Shown piece after piece: positions 21,130 through 30,842 of a stretch of 64,000 nt of DNA; within the stretch, counting starts at the first letter, position 1, and each line of letters begins with the position of its first letter. The position numbers and the translations under genes are program-made. A model generated the notes under the pieces. The model was not told where the DNA came from. It saw nothing but the letters and a program-made list of their open reading frames with translations, and made no database searches. Source of the DNA: Salsuginibacillus halophilus (GTDB taxonomy: Bacteria > Bacillota > Bacilli > Bacillales > Marinococcaceae); assembly GCF_003014715.1 (NCBI RefSeq), contig NZ_PYAV01000009.1, forward strand, positions 62,001 through 126,000, given 5' to 3'.

Positions 21130-22907
21130 TGTTTACCAGCTCCTTGTTTGCCCCCTGATTTTGATTTAGAGTAATCGCGTTTTCTTGGCGTGATCAGGGA
21201 CACGTCAACTTCGTCGTACTCAAATACCGGTGCGTTTGTTTCCGGGTCAAATTTCGCTTTCGTCGTTTTCAAGAAGTCTTCATCATTACGGTCAGGAAAC
21301 TCCGGCTTATAGTGAGCGCCACGGGATTCATCGCGGTGGTAAGCCCCCATTGTGATAACGCGGGCCAAGTGCAGCATGCCATGCAGCTGACGGGTGAAGG
21401 AAACAGCTTGGTTGTTCCAGCGCGCCGTATCATCCATGTTGATGTTTTCCCAACGATCAAGAAGTTCTTGAATTTTTTCATCTGTGCGGAGCAGGTTTTT
21501 ATTATCGCGGACAACTGTTACATAGTCGGTCATCCACTCACCGAGCTCTTTATGAATTTCGTACGCGTTTTCCGTACCGTTCATATTAAAGATCTTTTCG
21601 TTCATATCTTTCTCTTTTTGTACTTGCGCCTCGAAAATCGAAGCCGGCTTGTCTTCAGCTAGTTCCTCAAGCCCTTGCATATACTCTACAGCTTTTGGAC
21701 CGGCAACCATGCCTCCGTAAATTGCAGAAAGAAGAGAGTTCGCACCTAAGCGGTTCGCGCCGTGCTGTGAATAATCACACTCACCAGCTGCAAATAAGCC
21801 AGGGATATTGGTCATTTGATCATAGTCAATCCACATGCCACCCATGGAATAGTGCACCGCTGGAAAGATCTTCATTGGCACTTTGCGTGGGTCATCTCCC
21901 ATGAACTTTTCGTAGATTTCCATAATTCCGCCAAGCTTAACATCCAACTCTTCAGGATCTTTATGTGATAAATCAAGGTATACCATGTTCTCACCGTTAA
22001 TGCCAAGCTTCTGCTCAACACATACGTTAAAGATTTCTCGCGTCGCAATATCACGAGGTACCAGGTTTCCATAGGCCGGATATTTTTCTTCAAGGAAATA
22101 CCAAGGCTTACCGTCTTTATAAGTCCAGACACGGCCGCCTTCACCGCGGGCTGACTCACTCATTAAGCGGAGCTTATCATCCCCTGGAATTGCTGTTGGG
22201 TGAATTTGAATAAACTCACCATTAGCATAATAAACACCTTGCTGATACAAAGCGCCAGCTGCATAGCCTGTATTAATAACTGAGTTGGTTGACTTTCCGA
22301 AGATGATCCCCGGGCCGCCTGTTGCCATAATGACCGCGTCACCGCGGAAGCTGTGAACTTCCATGTTTTTCAGGTCTTGAGCAACGATGCCGCGGCAGAC
22401 GCCATCATCATCGACAACTGCAGACATGAACTCCCAGCCTTCATATTTCGTAACCAGCCCTTCAACCTCATAACGTCGAACTTGTTCATCCAATGCATAA
22501 AGCAGCTGCTGACCTGTTGTTGCACCGGCGAACGCAGTTCTGTGGTGCTGTGTTCCACCAAAGCGGCGGAAATCCAAAAGACCTTCTGGTGTACGGTTAA
22601 ACATCACACCCATTCGGTCCATTAAATGAATAATACCAGGTGCCGCTTCTGTCATCGCTTTTACCGGCGGCTGGTTTGCGAGGAAATCGCCACCATAAAC
22701 TGTGTCATCAAAGTGCTCCCAAGGAGAGTCACCCTCACCCTTTGTGTTGACGGCACCGTTGATACCGCCCTGCGCGCAGACAGAGTGCGAACGTTTAACC
22801 GGGACAAGTGAGAACAAGTCAACGCTCACGCCAGCTTCTGCTGCTTTAATGGCTGCCATAAGTCCTGCCAGGCCGCCGCCGACAACGATCGTTTTGCCGT
22901 TTGCCAT
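21126..22907 (-). CDS. sdhA: Succinate dehydrogenase flavoprotein subunit
   Basis: A 593-residue FAD enzyme oxidising succinate to fumarate. The dinucleotide-binding motif VVGGGLAGLMAAIKAAEAG is N-terminal, the covalent flavin His lies in RSHSVCAQGGING, and the active-site Arg region is HYKPEFPDRND. It is in operon order sdhC-A-B. Confidence 0.97.
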   Translation of the reverse strand: MANGKTIVVGGGLAGLMAAIKAAEAGVSVDLFSLVPVKRSHSVCAQGGINGAVNTKGEGDSPWEHFDDTVYGGDFLANQPPVKAMTEAAPGIIHLMDRMGVMFNRTPEGLLDFRRFGGTQHHRTAFAGATTGQQLLYALDEQVRRYEVEGLVTKYEGWEFMSAVVDDDGVCRGIVAQDLKNMEVHSFRGDAVIMATGGPGIIFGKSTNSVINTGYAAGALYQQGVYYANGEFIQIHPTAIPGDDKLRLMSESARGEGGRVWTYKDGKPWYFLEEKYPAYGNLVPRDIATREIFNVCVEQKLGINGENMVYLDLSHKDPEELDVKLGGIMEIYEKFMGDDPRKVPMKIFPAVHYSMGGMWIDYDQMTNIPGLFAAGECDYSQHGANRLGANSLLSAIYGGMVAGPKAVEYMQGLEELAEDKPASIFEAQVQKEKDMNEKIFNMNGTENAYEIHKELGEWMTDYVTVVRDNKNLLRTDEKIQELLDRWENINMDDTARWNNQAVSFTRQLHGMLHLARVITMGAYHRDESRGAHYKPEFPDRNDEDFLKTTKAKFDPETNAPVFEYDEVDVSLITPRKRDYSKSKSGGKQGAGKQ

Positions 22908-22923
22908 AATATGGACACTCCCC

Positions 22924-23553
22924 TTACATATTCGCTAATTCAGGATTGATAAATGCTAAAATTGCTCGAATGCCGATGAATGTAAGAACTAAGAAAACAC
23001 CAATGCTGACATAACCAGCGATCTGCTGCGAACGAGGTGTAACTGTAATTCCCCAAGATACTGAAAAAGACCAGAGACCGTTTGCAAAGTGGAACGTCGC
23101 AGCAACCACACCAGCTATGTAAAACGCGAGCATGAATGGACTGCTTAAAATATCGGCCATCATATCATAATTTACGTCAGCACCAAGAGCAGCTTGTACC
23201 CGTGTTTCCCAGACGTGCCAAGCGATAAAGATAATTAAAAACACTCCAGTGATACGCTGAAGTAAAAACATCCAGTTCCTAAAGTAACCGTACCGGCTCG
23301 TGTTGCTCTTACCTTGAAAAACGATATATAAACCATAAATCGCATGAAATAAAATCGGTAAAAAGATTAGAAAAATTTCTAAAGCATAGCGGAACGGCAG
23401 ACTTTCCATGAAAGTTGCTGCTGCGTTAAAGTTACTAGCGCCATAAACTGCAAAGTGGTTAACAATAAAGTGTTGAATGAGAAAGATTCCCACCGGGATT
23501 ACACCTAAAAGTGAGTGCAACCGCCGATTAAAATACTCTTTGTTCTGAGGCAT
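22924..23553 (-). CDS. sdhC: Succinate dehydrogenase cytochrome b558 subunit
   Basis: A 209-residue membrane anchor with five hydrophobic helices and conserved histidines (LHSLLGVIPVGIFLIQHFIVNH, LFHAIYGLYIV, AWHVWETR, FHFANGLWSF) that would ligate two hemes and bind menaquinone. The length is slightly above the B. subtilis protein. It is the first gene of sdhCAB. Confidence 0.95.
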   Translation of the reverse strand: MPQNKEYFNRRLHSLLGVIPVGIFLIQHFIVNHFAVYGASNFNAAATFMESLPFRYALEIFLIFLPILFHAIYGLYIVFQGKSNTSRYGYFRNWMFLLQRITGVFLIIFIAWHVWETRVQAALGADVNYDMMADILSSPFMLAFYIAGVVAATFHFANGLWSFSVSWGITVTPRSQQIAGYVSIGVFLVLTFIGIRAILAFINPELANM

Positions 23554-24020
23554 GTTCAGGCTCCCCCCATAAATTTTTTACTACATCATTCGTCGTTGAA
23601 CATTTAAATGCTTCTTTGTCACCGACGACCTCCCTTGATTTCACACATCCACAAGCTGCAGGTCGAACCCGTAATTGAACGGATTATTATGTACAACCCT
23701 CTGCTCTACTTGTAACGTGCTTTAATTTTCAAAACTAATTGAATCATCCTGATAAAAAAAGAAGGGGGTTGCAATTCCCTCCTTCATTCTTTTGACACAT
23801 TCATTTTACTCCCCCGCCTATAAGACGTCAAGAAAACGGATACAGCTTTGTCGGATTTCACAAATGGAAATCTCAAGTTGTAGACAAATCCTGCGAAACA
23901 ATACCTGTAGTAAACTGCTAATTTTCAAGAAGTATTGCCTTGAAATTAACATCGCTTTTCTGCTGTAGTTTTGCTTCTACGGCGCCGCCGAAAAGCGACA
24001 CCGCCCTTCGTTTCATTGTC
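23554..24020. other. Gene-free spacer between ktrB and sdhC
   Basis: It holds one clear terminator (23752-23785) and the sdh upstream region. At 23878-23890 TGTAGACAAA occurs, and at about 23970-24005 sequence like CGCCGAAAAGCGAC, both reminiscent of R-element ends and module B, but the arrangement is too degraded to call. No ORF is supported. Confidence 0.4.
23752..23785 (-). terminator. Rho-independent terminator downstream of ktrB
   Basis: The hairpin at 23761-23785 has arms GAAGGAGGG and CCCCCTTC, followed by seven T on the minus strand. It is 236 bases from the ktrB stop. Confidence 0.75.
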
Positions 24021-25373
24021 TTAGCCTATAATCATTCTTTCTGTTGGGTATTTGTAATGTGACTTTGTGTCTTTTCGCTTAACTGAAAATAAGAATACAA
24101 GGATACCTACACGTCCAATTAACATGAGCATCATTAAAATCATTAAGCTTGGATCAGACAAAGACGACGTAATACCGGTACCCAGCCCACACGTTCCAAA
24201 CGCAGAACTTGTTTCAAAAATAATATCAGAAAACTCTACTGCTTGATTCCCACGCTCGATTGCTGCAATCGACAACACCGCACCAAATAAACCGACGGCA
24301 AAGAACGAAAGCACAATAAAAGCTTTCTGCTTATCTTCAGGGTGTACTTCACGTCCAAAAACTTTCACATCACTCTTACCGAGAGCAAAACTGCGTATCG
24401 TTAAGAACATGACTGCAAGTGTTGTTGTGCGAATACCGCCGCCAACACTAGAAGGACTCGCACCAATAATCATTAAGCCGGAAATAAACAAAATCGTAGG
24501 AATCGTGAAATCTGAAACTTCCAAAACGCTTAAACCGGCACTTCTTGCTGTTGCTGAAGTAAACATCGTCTGAAAAAAGGTTTCATGCCAGGAGAGTCCT
24601 GCAAAGTAATAACCCCGCTCTAACAACAATATGCCGATAATACCAATGACAAACACGACGGCATAAGTTGAAACCGTCACTTTTGTAAATAAACTAAACC
24701 GAAAATTATCCTGCTTGCTTCGTAAATATTCGCGAACTTCCATTAACACAGGAAAACCGATCGCTCCTGCAATAATTAATAGTACAGTTACGAATTGTAC
24801 GTAATAATCATTGGCAAACGGTATAAGGGAATTGCCCGTCACATCTAATCCAGCATTTGTAAAAGCTGAGAGTGCCCCAAAAGCCCCTTGATAGTAAGCT
24901 TCGCCGATACTATCAAAATACTGTATGTAGTACGTTCCTAACACAAGCGCGCCAACAGCTTCTATTGCGAGCGCTGTTAGTAAAATTCCTCTCATCAGTT
25001 TAACCATACCTGAAAATTGATATTGATTATGGTCGACCATGATTAACATGCGTTGGGACAAATTAATACGACGTCCAAACAGCATCCAAACAAACGTGCC
25101 TAGTGTCATAATCCCGATACCGCCAAGCTGAATCGCAAGGGCGATAAAAAAGATTCCAAAATAGTTAAATGTTTCAGCTACTTCAATTGTTGTTAAACCT
25201 GTAACGCTCACAGCTGAAACCGATGTGAACAACGCGTCCATATAACTCATATTAACACCAGGCTTGTGTGTAACAGGAAGGTACAAGAAAAAGCTGATCA
25301 GTGCCATCGCTGCAATATAAGCTATGATAATAATACGAAAAGGAGTCATAAACTGACTTAATCCACGCCTCAT
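24021..25373 (-). CDS. ktrB: KtrB-type potassium transporter membrane subunit
   Basis: A 450-residue Trk/Ktr/HKT channel-like protein with four pore repeats. Filter glycines appear in SVSAVSVTGLT, FTNAGLDVTGNS, TARSAGLSV and FGTCGLGTGIT. It imports potassium, usually with sodium coupling and gated by a cytoplasmic KtrA ring. The ATG at 25373 has GGAGG ten bases upstream; an in-frame ATG seven codons earlier lacks one. No ktrA is near. It is absent at this locus in B. subtilis. Confidence 0.85.
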   Translation of the reverse strand: MRRGLSQFMTPFRIIIIAYIAAMALISFFLYLPVTHKPGVNMSYMDALFTSVSAVSVTGLTTIEVAETFNYFGIFFIALAIQLGGIGIMTLGTFVWMLFGRRINLSQRMLIMVDHNQYQFSGMVKLMRGILLTALAIEAVGALVLGTYYIQYFDSIGEAYYQGAFGALSAFTNAGLDVTGNSLIPFANDYYVQFVTVLLIIAGAIGFPVLMEVREYLRSKQDNFRFSLFTKVTVSTYAVVFVIGIIGILLLERGYYFAGLSWHETFFQTMFTSATARSAGLSVLEVSDFTIPTILFISGLMIIGASPSSVGGGIRTTTLAVMFLTIRSFALGKSDVKVFGREVHPEDKQKAFIVLSFFAVGLFGAVLSIAAIERGNQAVEFSDIIFETSSAFGTCGLGTGITSSLSDPSLMILMMLMLIGRVGILVFLFSVKRKDTKSHYKYPTERMIIG

Positions 25374-25493
25374 ATCGCCGTCGCCTCCATGCATATCAGT
25401 AAGGGAGAGTATATCATCAACAAACCTTTTTTAACTATAGAGAAATGAAATACTTACCGTTATAATTAAATTGTATCTTTTAGGGGGCTAATT

Positions 25494-25880
25494 ATGGAAG
25501 AAATTTATAAAGAAACACATTTCGGCTACGAATTGCTCCGGTCGTCTTTACTCCCGGACTTGTTTGGTAATGACGAAGGTGAGCTTTTATACTGGGGCGG
25601 CCGGCGCCTCGCCCGGCAGTATCCATTACATACGCTTGAAGAACTGACTACCTTTTTCAATGAGGCTGGCTGGGGAACACTTCACTGTACGAAAGAACGT
25701 AAACGTGACCTCATTTTTCAGTTGGAACTTGAACCAGATGAAAAAACACCAAAATTTGACCGCTCCCTTGAGGCTGGTTTTTTAGCAGAACAAATTGAGC
25801 AGATGAAAAGCGCTCCGGCCGAAGCTTTACTGACACCGAAGCGCCGAGTCATTGAGCTCCATATCTCCTGGGAGGCGTAG
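25494..25880 (+). CDS. yslB: YslB family protein (DUF2507)
   Basis: A 128-residue soluble protein starting MEEIYKETHFGYELLRSSLLPDLFG, typical of the YslB family, with the conserved GGRRLARQYPLHT. The function is unknown. It is one of the few plus-strand genes here, convergent with uvrC (stop 19 bases from the uvrC stop). AGGGGG precedes the ATG. The position next to uvrC matches B. subtilis, though lysC is missing. Confidence 0.85.
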   Translation: MEEIYKETHFGYELLRSSLLPDLFGNDEGELLYWGGRRLARQYPLHTLEELTTFFNEAGWGTLHCTKERKRDLIFQLELEPDEKTPKFDRSLEAGFLAEQIEQMKSAPAEALLTPKRRVIELHISWEA

Positions 25881-25898
25881 CAGGCTTACAGCTGAACG

Positions 25899-27686
25899 TT
25901 ATTCACCGTGACGGTTGGATTGGCTCAAATAGTCAACAACCGTTTCGGCTACGTTTTTTGGCAGTGCTAAACGCTCTAACTCGCTAGTATCTGCCTGCTT
26001 GATCTTTTCAATCGAGCCGAAATGTTTTAAAAGCGCGCGCTTACGTTTTTCGCCAACTCCGGGAATATCGTCGAGCGCAGAAGCTGATAAATGCTCAGCA
26101 CGCTTTTGTCTATGAAAGCTGATCGCAAACCGGTGAACTTCATCCTGAATACGCTGCAGTAAATGAAATGCGTGACTATCCCTGGGAAGAGCCACTTCCT
26201 GTGGAGGTTCTCCCATAAGCAGATTAGAGGTGCGATGCTTTTCATCCTTTGCAAGACCAGCGACAGGAATCGGAAGGTTTAACTCGTCTGTTAAGACACT
26301 TTGAGCAGCAGTAAGCTGTCCCTTACCACCGTCAATTAAAATTAAGTCCGGCAGCTCTGCTTCTTCTTTCAATAACCGAACATAACGCCGGCGTACAACT
26401 TCTTTCATTGATGCATAATCGTCCGGCCCGTCGACACTCTTCACTTTATATTTACGATACTGCTTTTTTTCCGGCTTACCATCCACGAACGTCACCATCG
26501 CAGACACAGGATCTACACCTTGAATATTAGAGTTATCAAAGGCTTCAATCCGATAAGGAGGGTCAATCTCCATCGCCTCCCCAAGTGCCTCAACAGCTTT
26601 TACCGTACGCTCTTCATCCCGTTCAATTAAAGCAAACTTTTCTTTTAAAGCCTGTGCTGCATTCTTTTCTGCTAAATCTATTAGTTCCTTTTTACGTCCA
26701 CGCTTTGGCTGCACAACGGTCGTTTGTACAAGCTCTTTTGCAAATTCAGTTGATACAGGCGGTGGTACGCATACTTCCTTTGGCTTGATGTGTTCTTTTT
26801 GTAAATAAAACTGGCCGAGAAACGTTAAAAAGTCTTCTTCTGGTTCCTGATGAAATGGAAAAATTGAAACATCACGTTCAATTAATTTCCCACCCCGTAC
26901 AAAAAACACTTGAACGCACATCCACCCTTTATCATACGCATAAGAAAAGATATCACGGTCAATTTGATCATTCATCATCATCGTCTGCTTTTCCATCACT
27001 GCTTCAATATGCTGAATTTGATCGCGCAGCTCTTTTGCCCGCTCAAAGTTCAATTCAGCCGATGCTTCGTTCATCTTTTCTTGCAGTTCAGCTTTCACTT
27101 TCTGGTGACCGTTATTCAAAAATGAAGTGATTTCTTGTACCATTTTTTTATTCGTTTCATTCGATACATGAAATTCACAAGGAGCCAAACATTGCCCGAT
27201 GTGATAATACAAGCAGACCCGGTCCGGCATTGTTCGACATTTACGCAGCGGATAGAGCCGGTCCAGCAGCTTTTTCGTTTCTGCTGCAGCCGAAGCGTTA
27301 GGAAACGGCCCGAAATATTTTGCTCCATCTTTTTTGATTTTACGAGTCGTTAAAAGTCTTGGATGTGTTTCATTTGTAATTTTCAAATATGGATAAGATT
27401 TATCATCTTTTAATAACACATTGTAACGTGGTTCATGCTTTTTGATTAAGTTCATTTCCAAAAGAAGCGCTTCAAGGTTGCTTGAAGTCATAATATACTC
27501 AAAATCACGAACTTCATTAACCATGCGCTGTGTTTTCGCATCATGCGAACCACTGAAGTAAGAGCGGACACGGTTTTTTAAAACTTTCGCTTTGCCAACG
27601 TAAATCACTGTGCCAGCTTTGTTTTTCATTAAGTAACAGCCCGGCTGATCCGGCAGCAACGCCAGCTTTTCTTTTAATGTTTCCAC
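25899..27686 (-). CDS. uvrC: Excinuclease ABC subunit C
   Basis: A 595-residue dual-incision nuclease of nucleotide excision repair. It has the N-terminal GIY-YIG domain ([20 protein letters not shown]), a UVR motif near 205-235 that contacts UvrB, the RNase H-like C-terminal endonuclease ([20 protein letters not shown]) and terminal HhH motifs ([19 protein letters not shown]). The GTG at 27686 is chosen since GGGGGAGGTGA precedes it; the longer frame begins upstream of this site. Confidence 0.95.
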   Translation of the reverse strand: METLKEKLALLPDQPGCYLMKNKAGTVIYVGKAKVLKNRVRSYFSGSHDAKTQRMVNEVRDFEYIMTSSNLEALLLEMNLIKKHEPRYNVLLKDDKSYPYLKITNETHPRLLTTRKIKKDGAKYFGPFPNASAAAETKKLLDRLYPLRKCRTMPDRVCLYYHIGQCLAPCEFHVSNETNKKMVQEITSFLNNGHQKVKAELQEKMNEASAELNFERAKELRDQIQHIEAVMEKQTMMMNDQIDRDIFSYAYDKGWMCVQVFFVRGGKLIERDVSIFPFHQEPEEDFLTFLGQFYLQKEHIKPKEVCVPPPVSTEFAKELVQTTVVQPKRGRKKELIDLAEKNAAQALKEKFALIERDEERTVKAVEALGEAMEIDPPYRIEAFDNSNIQGVDPVSAMVTFVDGKPEKKQYRKYKVKSVDGPDDYASMKEVVRRRYVRLLKEEAELPDLILIDGGKGQLTAAQSVLTDELNLPIPVAGLAKDEKHRTSNLLMGEPPQEVALPRDSHAFHLLQRIQDEVHRFAISFHRQKRAEHLSASALDDIPGVGEKRKRALLKHFGSIEKIKQADTSELERLALPKNVAETVVDYLSQSNRHGE

Positions 27687-27700
27687 CCGGCTCACCTCCC

Positions 27701-27732
27701 CCAAAAGCAAAGAAGGGAGCTGCCCTTCTTTG
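27701..27732 (-). terminator. Terminator of trxA
   Basis: The hairpin at 27708-27732 has arms AAAGAAGGG and CCCTTCTTT with GCTTTTGG following. It lies between trxA and uvrC and overlaps sequence just upstream of the uvrC ribosome binding site. Confidence 0.75.
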
Positions 27733-27765
27733 GACAGCCCCGCAACACGATAAATTGTTCAATGC

Positions 27766-28080
27766 TTACTGATGCTTTTCGATCAGCTCAACAAGGTTTT
27801 CTTTCGGCTGAAAACCTACAACCTGCTCAACAACTTCACCGTCTTTAAAAATCATTAAAGTCGGGATGCTCATGACACCGTACTTGCCTGCAGTTTCCTG
27901 ATTTTCATCAACATCAAGTTTTGCAATTTTTACGTTATCGCCTTTTTCTGCATCGATTTCTTCAAGTACCGGTGCAATCATTTTACAAGGGCCGCACCAA
28001 GGTGCCCAGAAATCTGCGAGTACGACGCCTTCACCAGTTTCTTCCGCAAAGTTTTGATCCGTTACATTTACAATAGCCAT
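27766..28080 (-). CDS. trxA: Thioredoxin
   Basis: A 104-residue thioredoxin with active site WCGPCK (C29, C32) and the cis-proline loop SIPTL. It is the general disulfide reductant, and the likely electron donor for the ArsC encoded further along. It is single-gene, between etfA and uvrC as in B. subtilis. Confidence 0.97.
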   Translation of the reverse strand: MAIVNVTDQNFAEETGEGVVLADFWAPWCGPCKMIAPVLEEIDAEKGDNVKIAKLDVDENQETAGKYGVMSIPTLMIFKDGEVVEQVVGFQPKENLVELIEKHQ

Positions 28081-28183
28081 AAATCATTTCCCCCTTCATT
28101 AAGCTTACATGTGGATTATATCATGCACGATTATGCTCCGCTAACGACTTGCTCACAATTTCATTGTACCCAGCGGTCAATCC

Positions 28184-28205
28184 GTTCAAACATAAATGTT
28201 TGAAC
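28184..28205. promoter_or_regulatory. Perfect 22-bp palindrome upstream of trxA
   Basis: Arms GTTCAAACAT and ATGTTTGAAC are separated by two bases. It lies about 105 bases upstream of trxA. On the minus strand a TTTGAA/TACAAT pair with 16-base spacing begins inside it, so it could be an operator. The binding protein is unknown. Confidence 0.45.
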
Positions 28206-28217
28206 ACAAAACACCTC

Positions 28218-28257
28218 TAAAAGTTAAGAAGCGGCCCGCTTGACACAGACCGCTTCT
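28218..28257 (-). terminator. Terminator of the fad-etf operon
   Basis: The hairpin has arms AGAAGCGGTC and GGGCCGCTTCT starting four bases after the etfA stop. The downstream T-run is poor (TTAACTTTTAG), so efficiency is uncertain. Confidence 0.6.
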
Positions 28258-28260
28258 ATC

Positions 28261-29238
28261 TTATGCTTCAGTTTTCACTTTTTTCAACTCTTCTGTGAGA
28301 AGAGGTATGACATCGAACAGGTCACCAACGATACCGTAATCAGCAACTTCAAAGATCGGTGCTTCTGGATCTTTGTTAATTGCTACGATAACTTTTGAGT
28401 TGGACATTCCTGCAAGGTGCTGAATCGCGCCGGAAATGCCAGCTGCAATATAAAGGTCCGGTGTTACAACTTTACCAGTTTGACCAATCTGCAGTGAATA
28501 GTCGCAGTATTCAGCGTCACACGCTCCACGTGAAGCACCTACAGCGCCTCCGAGCACATCAGCAAGTTCTTCAAGCGGTTTAAATCCTTCAGCACTTTTC
28601 ACACCGCGTCCGCCCGCAACAATAACTTTCGCCTCGGATAAGTCAACACCGCCGGTACTCTTTTTCACAACATCTTTAATCGTTGTGCGTAAGTCACTAA
28701 TGCTAACGTCCACAGCTGTAATATCACCAGAGCGCGATTCATCTTTGGCCGGTGCTGCTACGTTATTCGGGCGAATCGTCGCAAATACCGTACCTTCAGT
28801 AACGGATTTTTGTTCAAATGCTTTTCCGGAGTAGATTGGGCGTGTGAAAATGATTTCATCCCCTGCCTGCTCTACACCAACAACATCAGATACAAGGCCT
28901 GAGTTTAGCTTTTCAGCAATGCGCGGAGCCAGGTCTTTACCTGCAGAAGTGTGCGGAATAACAAGACCTTCCGGCGATTCTTCATCAAGCACCTTTGATA
29001 AAGCTTGCGTGTAAGCATCTGTAACATAGACGTTAAGCTCGGAACTTTCGCCAATTAAGACCCGGTCTGCACCGTTTTGAATCATTGCTTCTGCATGTGC
29101 CTGCAAGTTTTCACCAAAGAGTACACCGACAACTTCGCCGCCGTCTGCAATCGTCTGAGCTGCTCCGATTGCTTCAAAGGAAACATTACGGAGTTCGCCA
29201 TCTTTTACTTCGCCAAGAGCCAGTACTTTTTTTGCCAT
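28261..29238 (-). CDS. etfA: Electron transfer flavoprotein alpha subunit
   Basis: A 325-residue subunit that binds FAD through its C-terminal domain (PDLYIAAGISGAIQHLAGM followed by SKVIVAINKDPEAPIFEVADYGIVGD). With EtfB it takes electrons from acyl-CoA dehydrogenases. It is the last gene of lcfA-fadR-fadB-etfB-etfA. Confidence 0.96.
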   Translation of the reverse strand: MAKKVLALGEVKDGELRNVSFEAIGAAQTIADGGEVVGVLFGENLQAHAEAMIQNGADRVLIGESSELNVYVTDAYTQALSKVLDEESPEGLVIPHTSAGKDLAPRIAEKLNSGLVSDVVGVEQAGDEIIFTRPIYSGKAFEQKSVTEGTVFATIRPNNVAAPAKDESRSGDITAVDVSISDLRTTIKDVVKKSTGGVDLSEAKVIVAGGRGVKSAEGFKPLEELADVLGGAVGASRGACDAEYCDYSLQIGQTGKVVTPDLYIAAGISGAIQHLAGMSNSKVIVAINKDPEAPIFEVADYGIVGDLFDVIPLLTEELKKVKTEA

Positions 29239-29254
29239 GATCTGTTCCCCCTAT

Positions 29255-30028
29255 TTATAAGACTTTCGCTTCGTTTTTCAGTAAACCTACGAGTTCATCT
29301 ACCTGGGTTTCCGGTCCACCTTCAATCATACGTCCCGCTTCTTTTTCCGGCGGCAGATAACGATCTACAGTTCGCGTTTTCGCTGCTACATCTTCTTCAT
29401 CTAAATCAAGATCATCTAAATCGATCGTTTCGAGCGGCTTTTTCTTCGCCTTCATAATACCTGGAAGCGAAGGGTAACGCGGCTCATTTAAACCTTGCTG
29501 CGCCGTAGCTACAAGTGGGAGTTGTGCTTCGACCGTTTCAACATCACCTTCATCATCACGCTCGATGGTCGCTGATGTGCCGTTAATTTTAATATCAGTG
29601 ATTGTCGTCACCTGGTTGATGCCGAGTTTTTCAGCAAGACGTGGTGCAACCTGACCAGCACCATCATCCACAGCAACGTTACCTCCTAGAATAAGATCGT
29701 ATTCTTTGTCTTTGAAGTAGGCCGCCAAAAGTTCAGCAATTGTAAAGTGATCCGGCTCCTCATCAAGGTCTTCTACATCAATGAGCACGCCTTGATCTGC
29801 CCCCATAGCGAGCGCTGTACGCAGCTCTTTTTCGGCTTCTTCGTCCCCTACCGTTACAACAGTAACTTCGCCGCCGTGTTCATCGCGCAGCACAATCGCT
29901 TCTTCAATCGCATATTCATCGTATGGGTTGATGATAAATTCAGCACCTTCTTCATCGATGACGCCGTTATTGATCTCAATCTTTTCTTCTGTATCAAAAG
30001 TACGCTTCATTACAACATAAATGTTCAT
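29255..30028 (-). CDS. etfB: Electron transfer flavoprotein beta subunit
   Basis: A 257-residue partner of EtfA in the ETF superfamily, with the AMP-binding VAVDDGAGQVAPRLAEKLG and the VATAQQGLNEPRYPSLPGIMKAKKKPLE block. It shuttles electrons from beta-oxidation to the menaquinone pool. The protein is strikingly acidic. It lies 16 bases before etfA. Confidence 0.95.
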   Translation of the reverse strand: MNIYVVMKRTFDTEEKIEINNGVIDEEGAEFIINPYDEYAIEEAIVLRDEHGGEVTVVTVGDEEAEKELRTALAMGADQGVLIDVEDLDEEPDHFTIAELLAAYFKDKEYDLILGGNVAVDDGAGQVAPRLAEKLGINQVTTITDIKINGTSATIERDDEGDVETVEAQLPLVATAQQGLNEPRYPSLPGIMKAKKKPLETIDLDDLDLDEEDVAAKTRTVDRYLPPEKEAGRMIEGGPETQVDELVGLLKNEAKVL

Positions 30029-30049
30029 CTTTAGACCTCCTTGTAAAGG

Positions 30050-30829
30050 TTACTTATTTTGAAATTCTGGAGCCCGCTTTTCTAAAAAAGCTTGAATACC
30101 CTCTTTGCCATCTTCAGAGGCAAAAGCGCGGCCGAATAACTCAGCTTCACGGTCGGAACCGCTTTCAAAATCTCCTACAGCTGCATAAGCAAGCAGCTCC
30201 GTTACCATTGCTGTTGTTACTTGGCTTTTCGCTGCAATTTTCGCAGCCATTGCTTCGCTTGTTTGTAGAAGCTCATCTTCAGCCACCACTTGATTTACAA
30301 GCCCCCAAGCTTTGGCATCTTCAGCCGTAATCGGATCTGAAGTAAGCATCATTTCCGCAGCTTTCGCCCGGCCGACAAGCTGTGGCAGGCGCTGGGTACC
30401 GGCATATCCTGGAATTAAACCTAAATTTAATTCCGGAAGACCTAGTTTTGTGCCTTCAGCAGCGATCCGGATATGACAGCTCATCGCAAGCTCCAACCCT
30501 CCGCCGAGGGCGGCACCGTGCAAGGCTGCGATGATCGGCTTTGGAAAGGTTTCGATCCGTTGGAGTAACGCGTGCCCATCACTAGCTAACTTGGCGAAGG
30601 CTTCGCCACTTTCAACTTCTGTAAACTCTTTAATGTCTGCCCCTGCAGCAAAGAACTTTCCTTCTCCGTGCAGGATGACAACATTCACTTCAGGATCTTT
30701 CTCGATCTCTGTCAGCACGCTGTCAAGGTTTTCAAGCAGCGAACGGCAAAGCGCATTCGCCGGCGGACGCGCAATTGTGATAAAGGCGGTTTGATTCGAA
30801 ACTTCCCACCGCAGTTCACTCATTGTCAT
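30050..30829 (-). CDS. fadB: Enoyl-CoA hydratase
   Basis: A 259-residue crotonase-fold enzyme that hydrates trans-2-enoyl-CoA in beta-oxidation. The oxyanion-hole segments are FFAAGADIKEF and ALHGAALGGGLELAMSCHIRIA, and the catalytic Glu region is LGLPELNLGLIPGYAGTQRL. It is between fadR and etfB, matching B. subtilis fadB (ysiB). Confidence 0.92.
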   Translation of the reverse strand: MTMSELRWEVSNQTAFITIARPPANALCRSLLENLDSVLTEIEKDPEVNVVILHGEGKFFAAGADIKEFTEVESGEAFAKLASDGHALLQRIETFPKPIIAALHGAALGGGLELAMSCHIRIAAEGTKLGLPELNLGLIPGYAGTQRLPQLVGRAKAAEMMLTSDPITAEDAKAWGLVNQVVAEDELLQTSEAMAAKIAAKSQVTTAMVTELLAYAAVGDFESGSDREAELFGRAFASEDGKEGIQAFLEKRAPEFQNK

Positions 30830-30842
30830 CTTCTCCCTTCGT

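Noticed and set aside
23870-24010. Possible remnant of an R element (TGTAGACAAA and CGCCGAAAAGCGAC)
   Set aside because: Order and spacing do not match the full copies; could be chance or an old decayed fragment.
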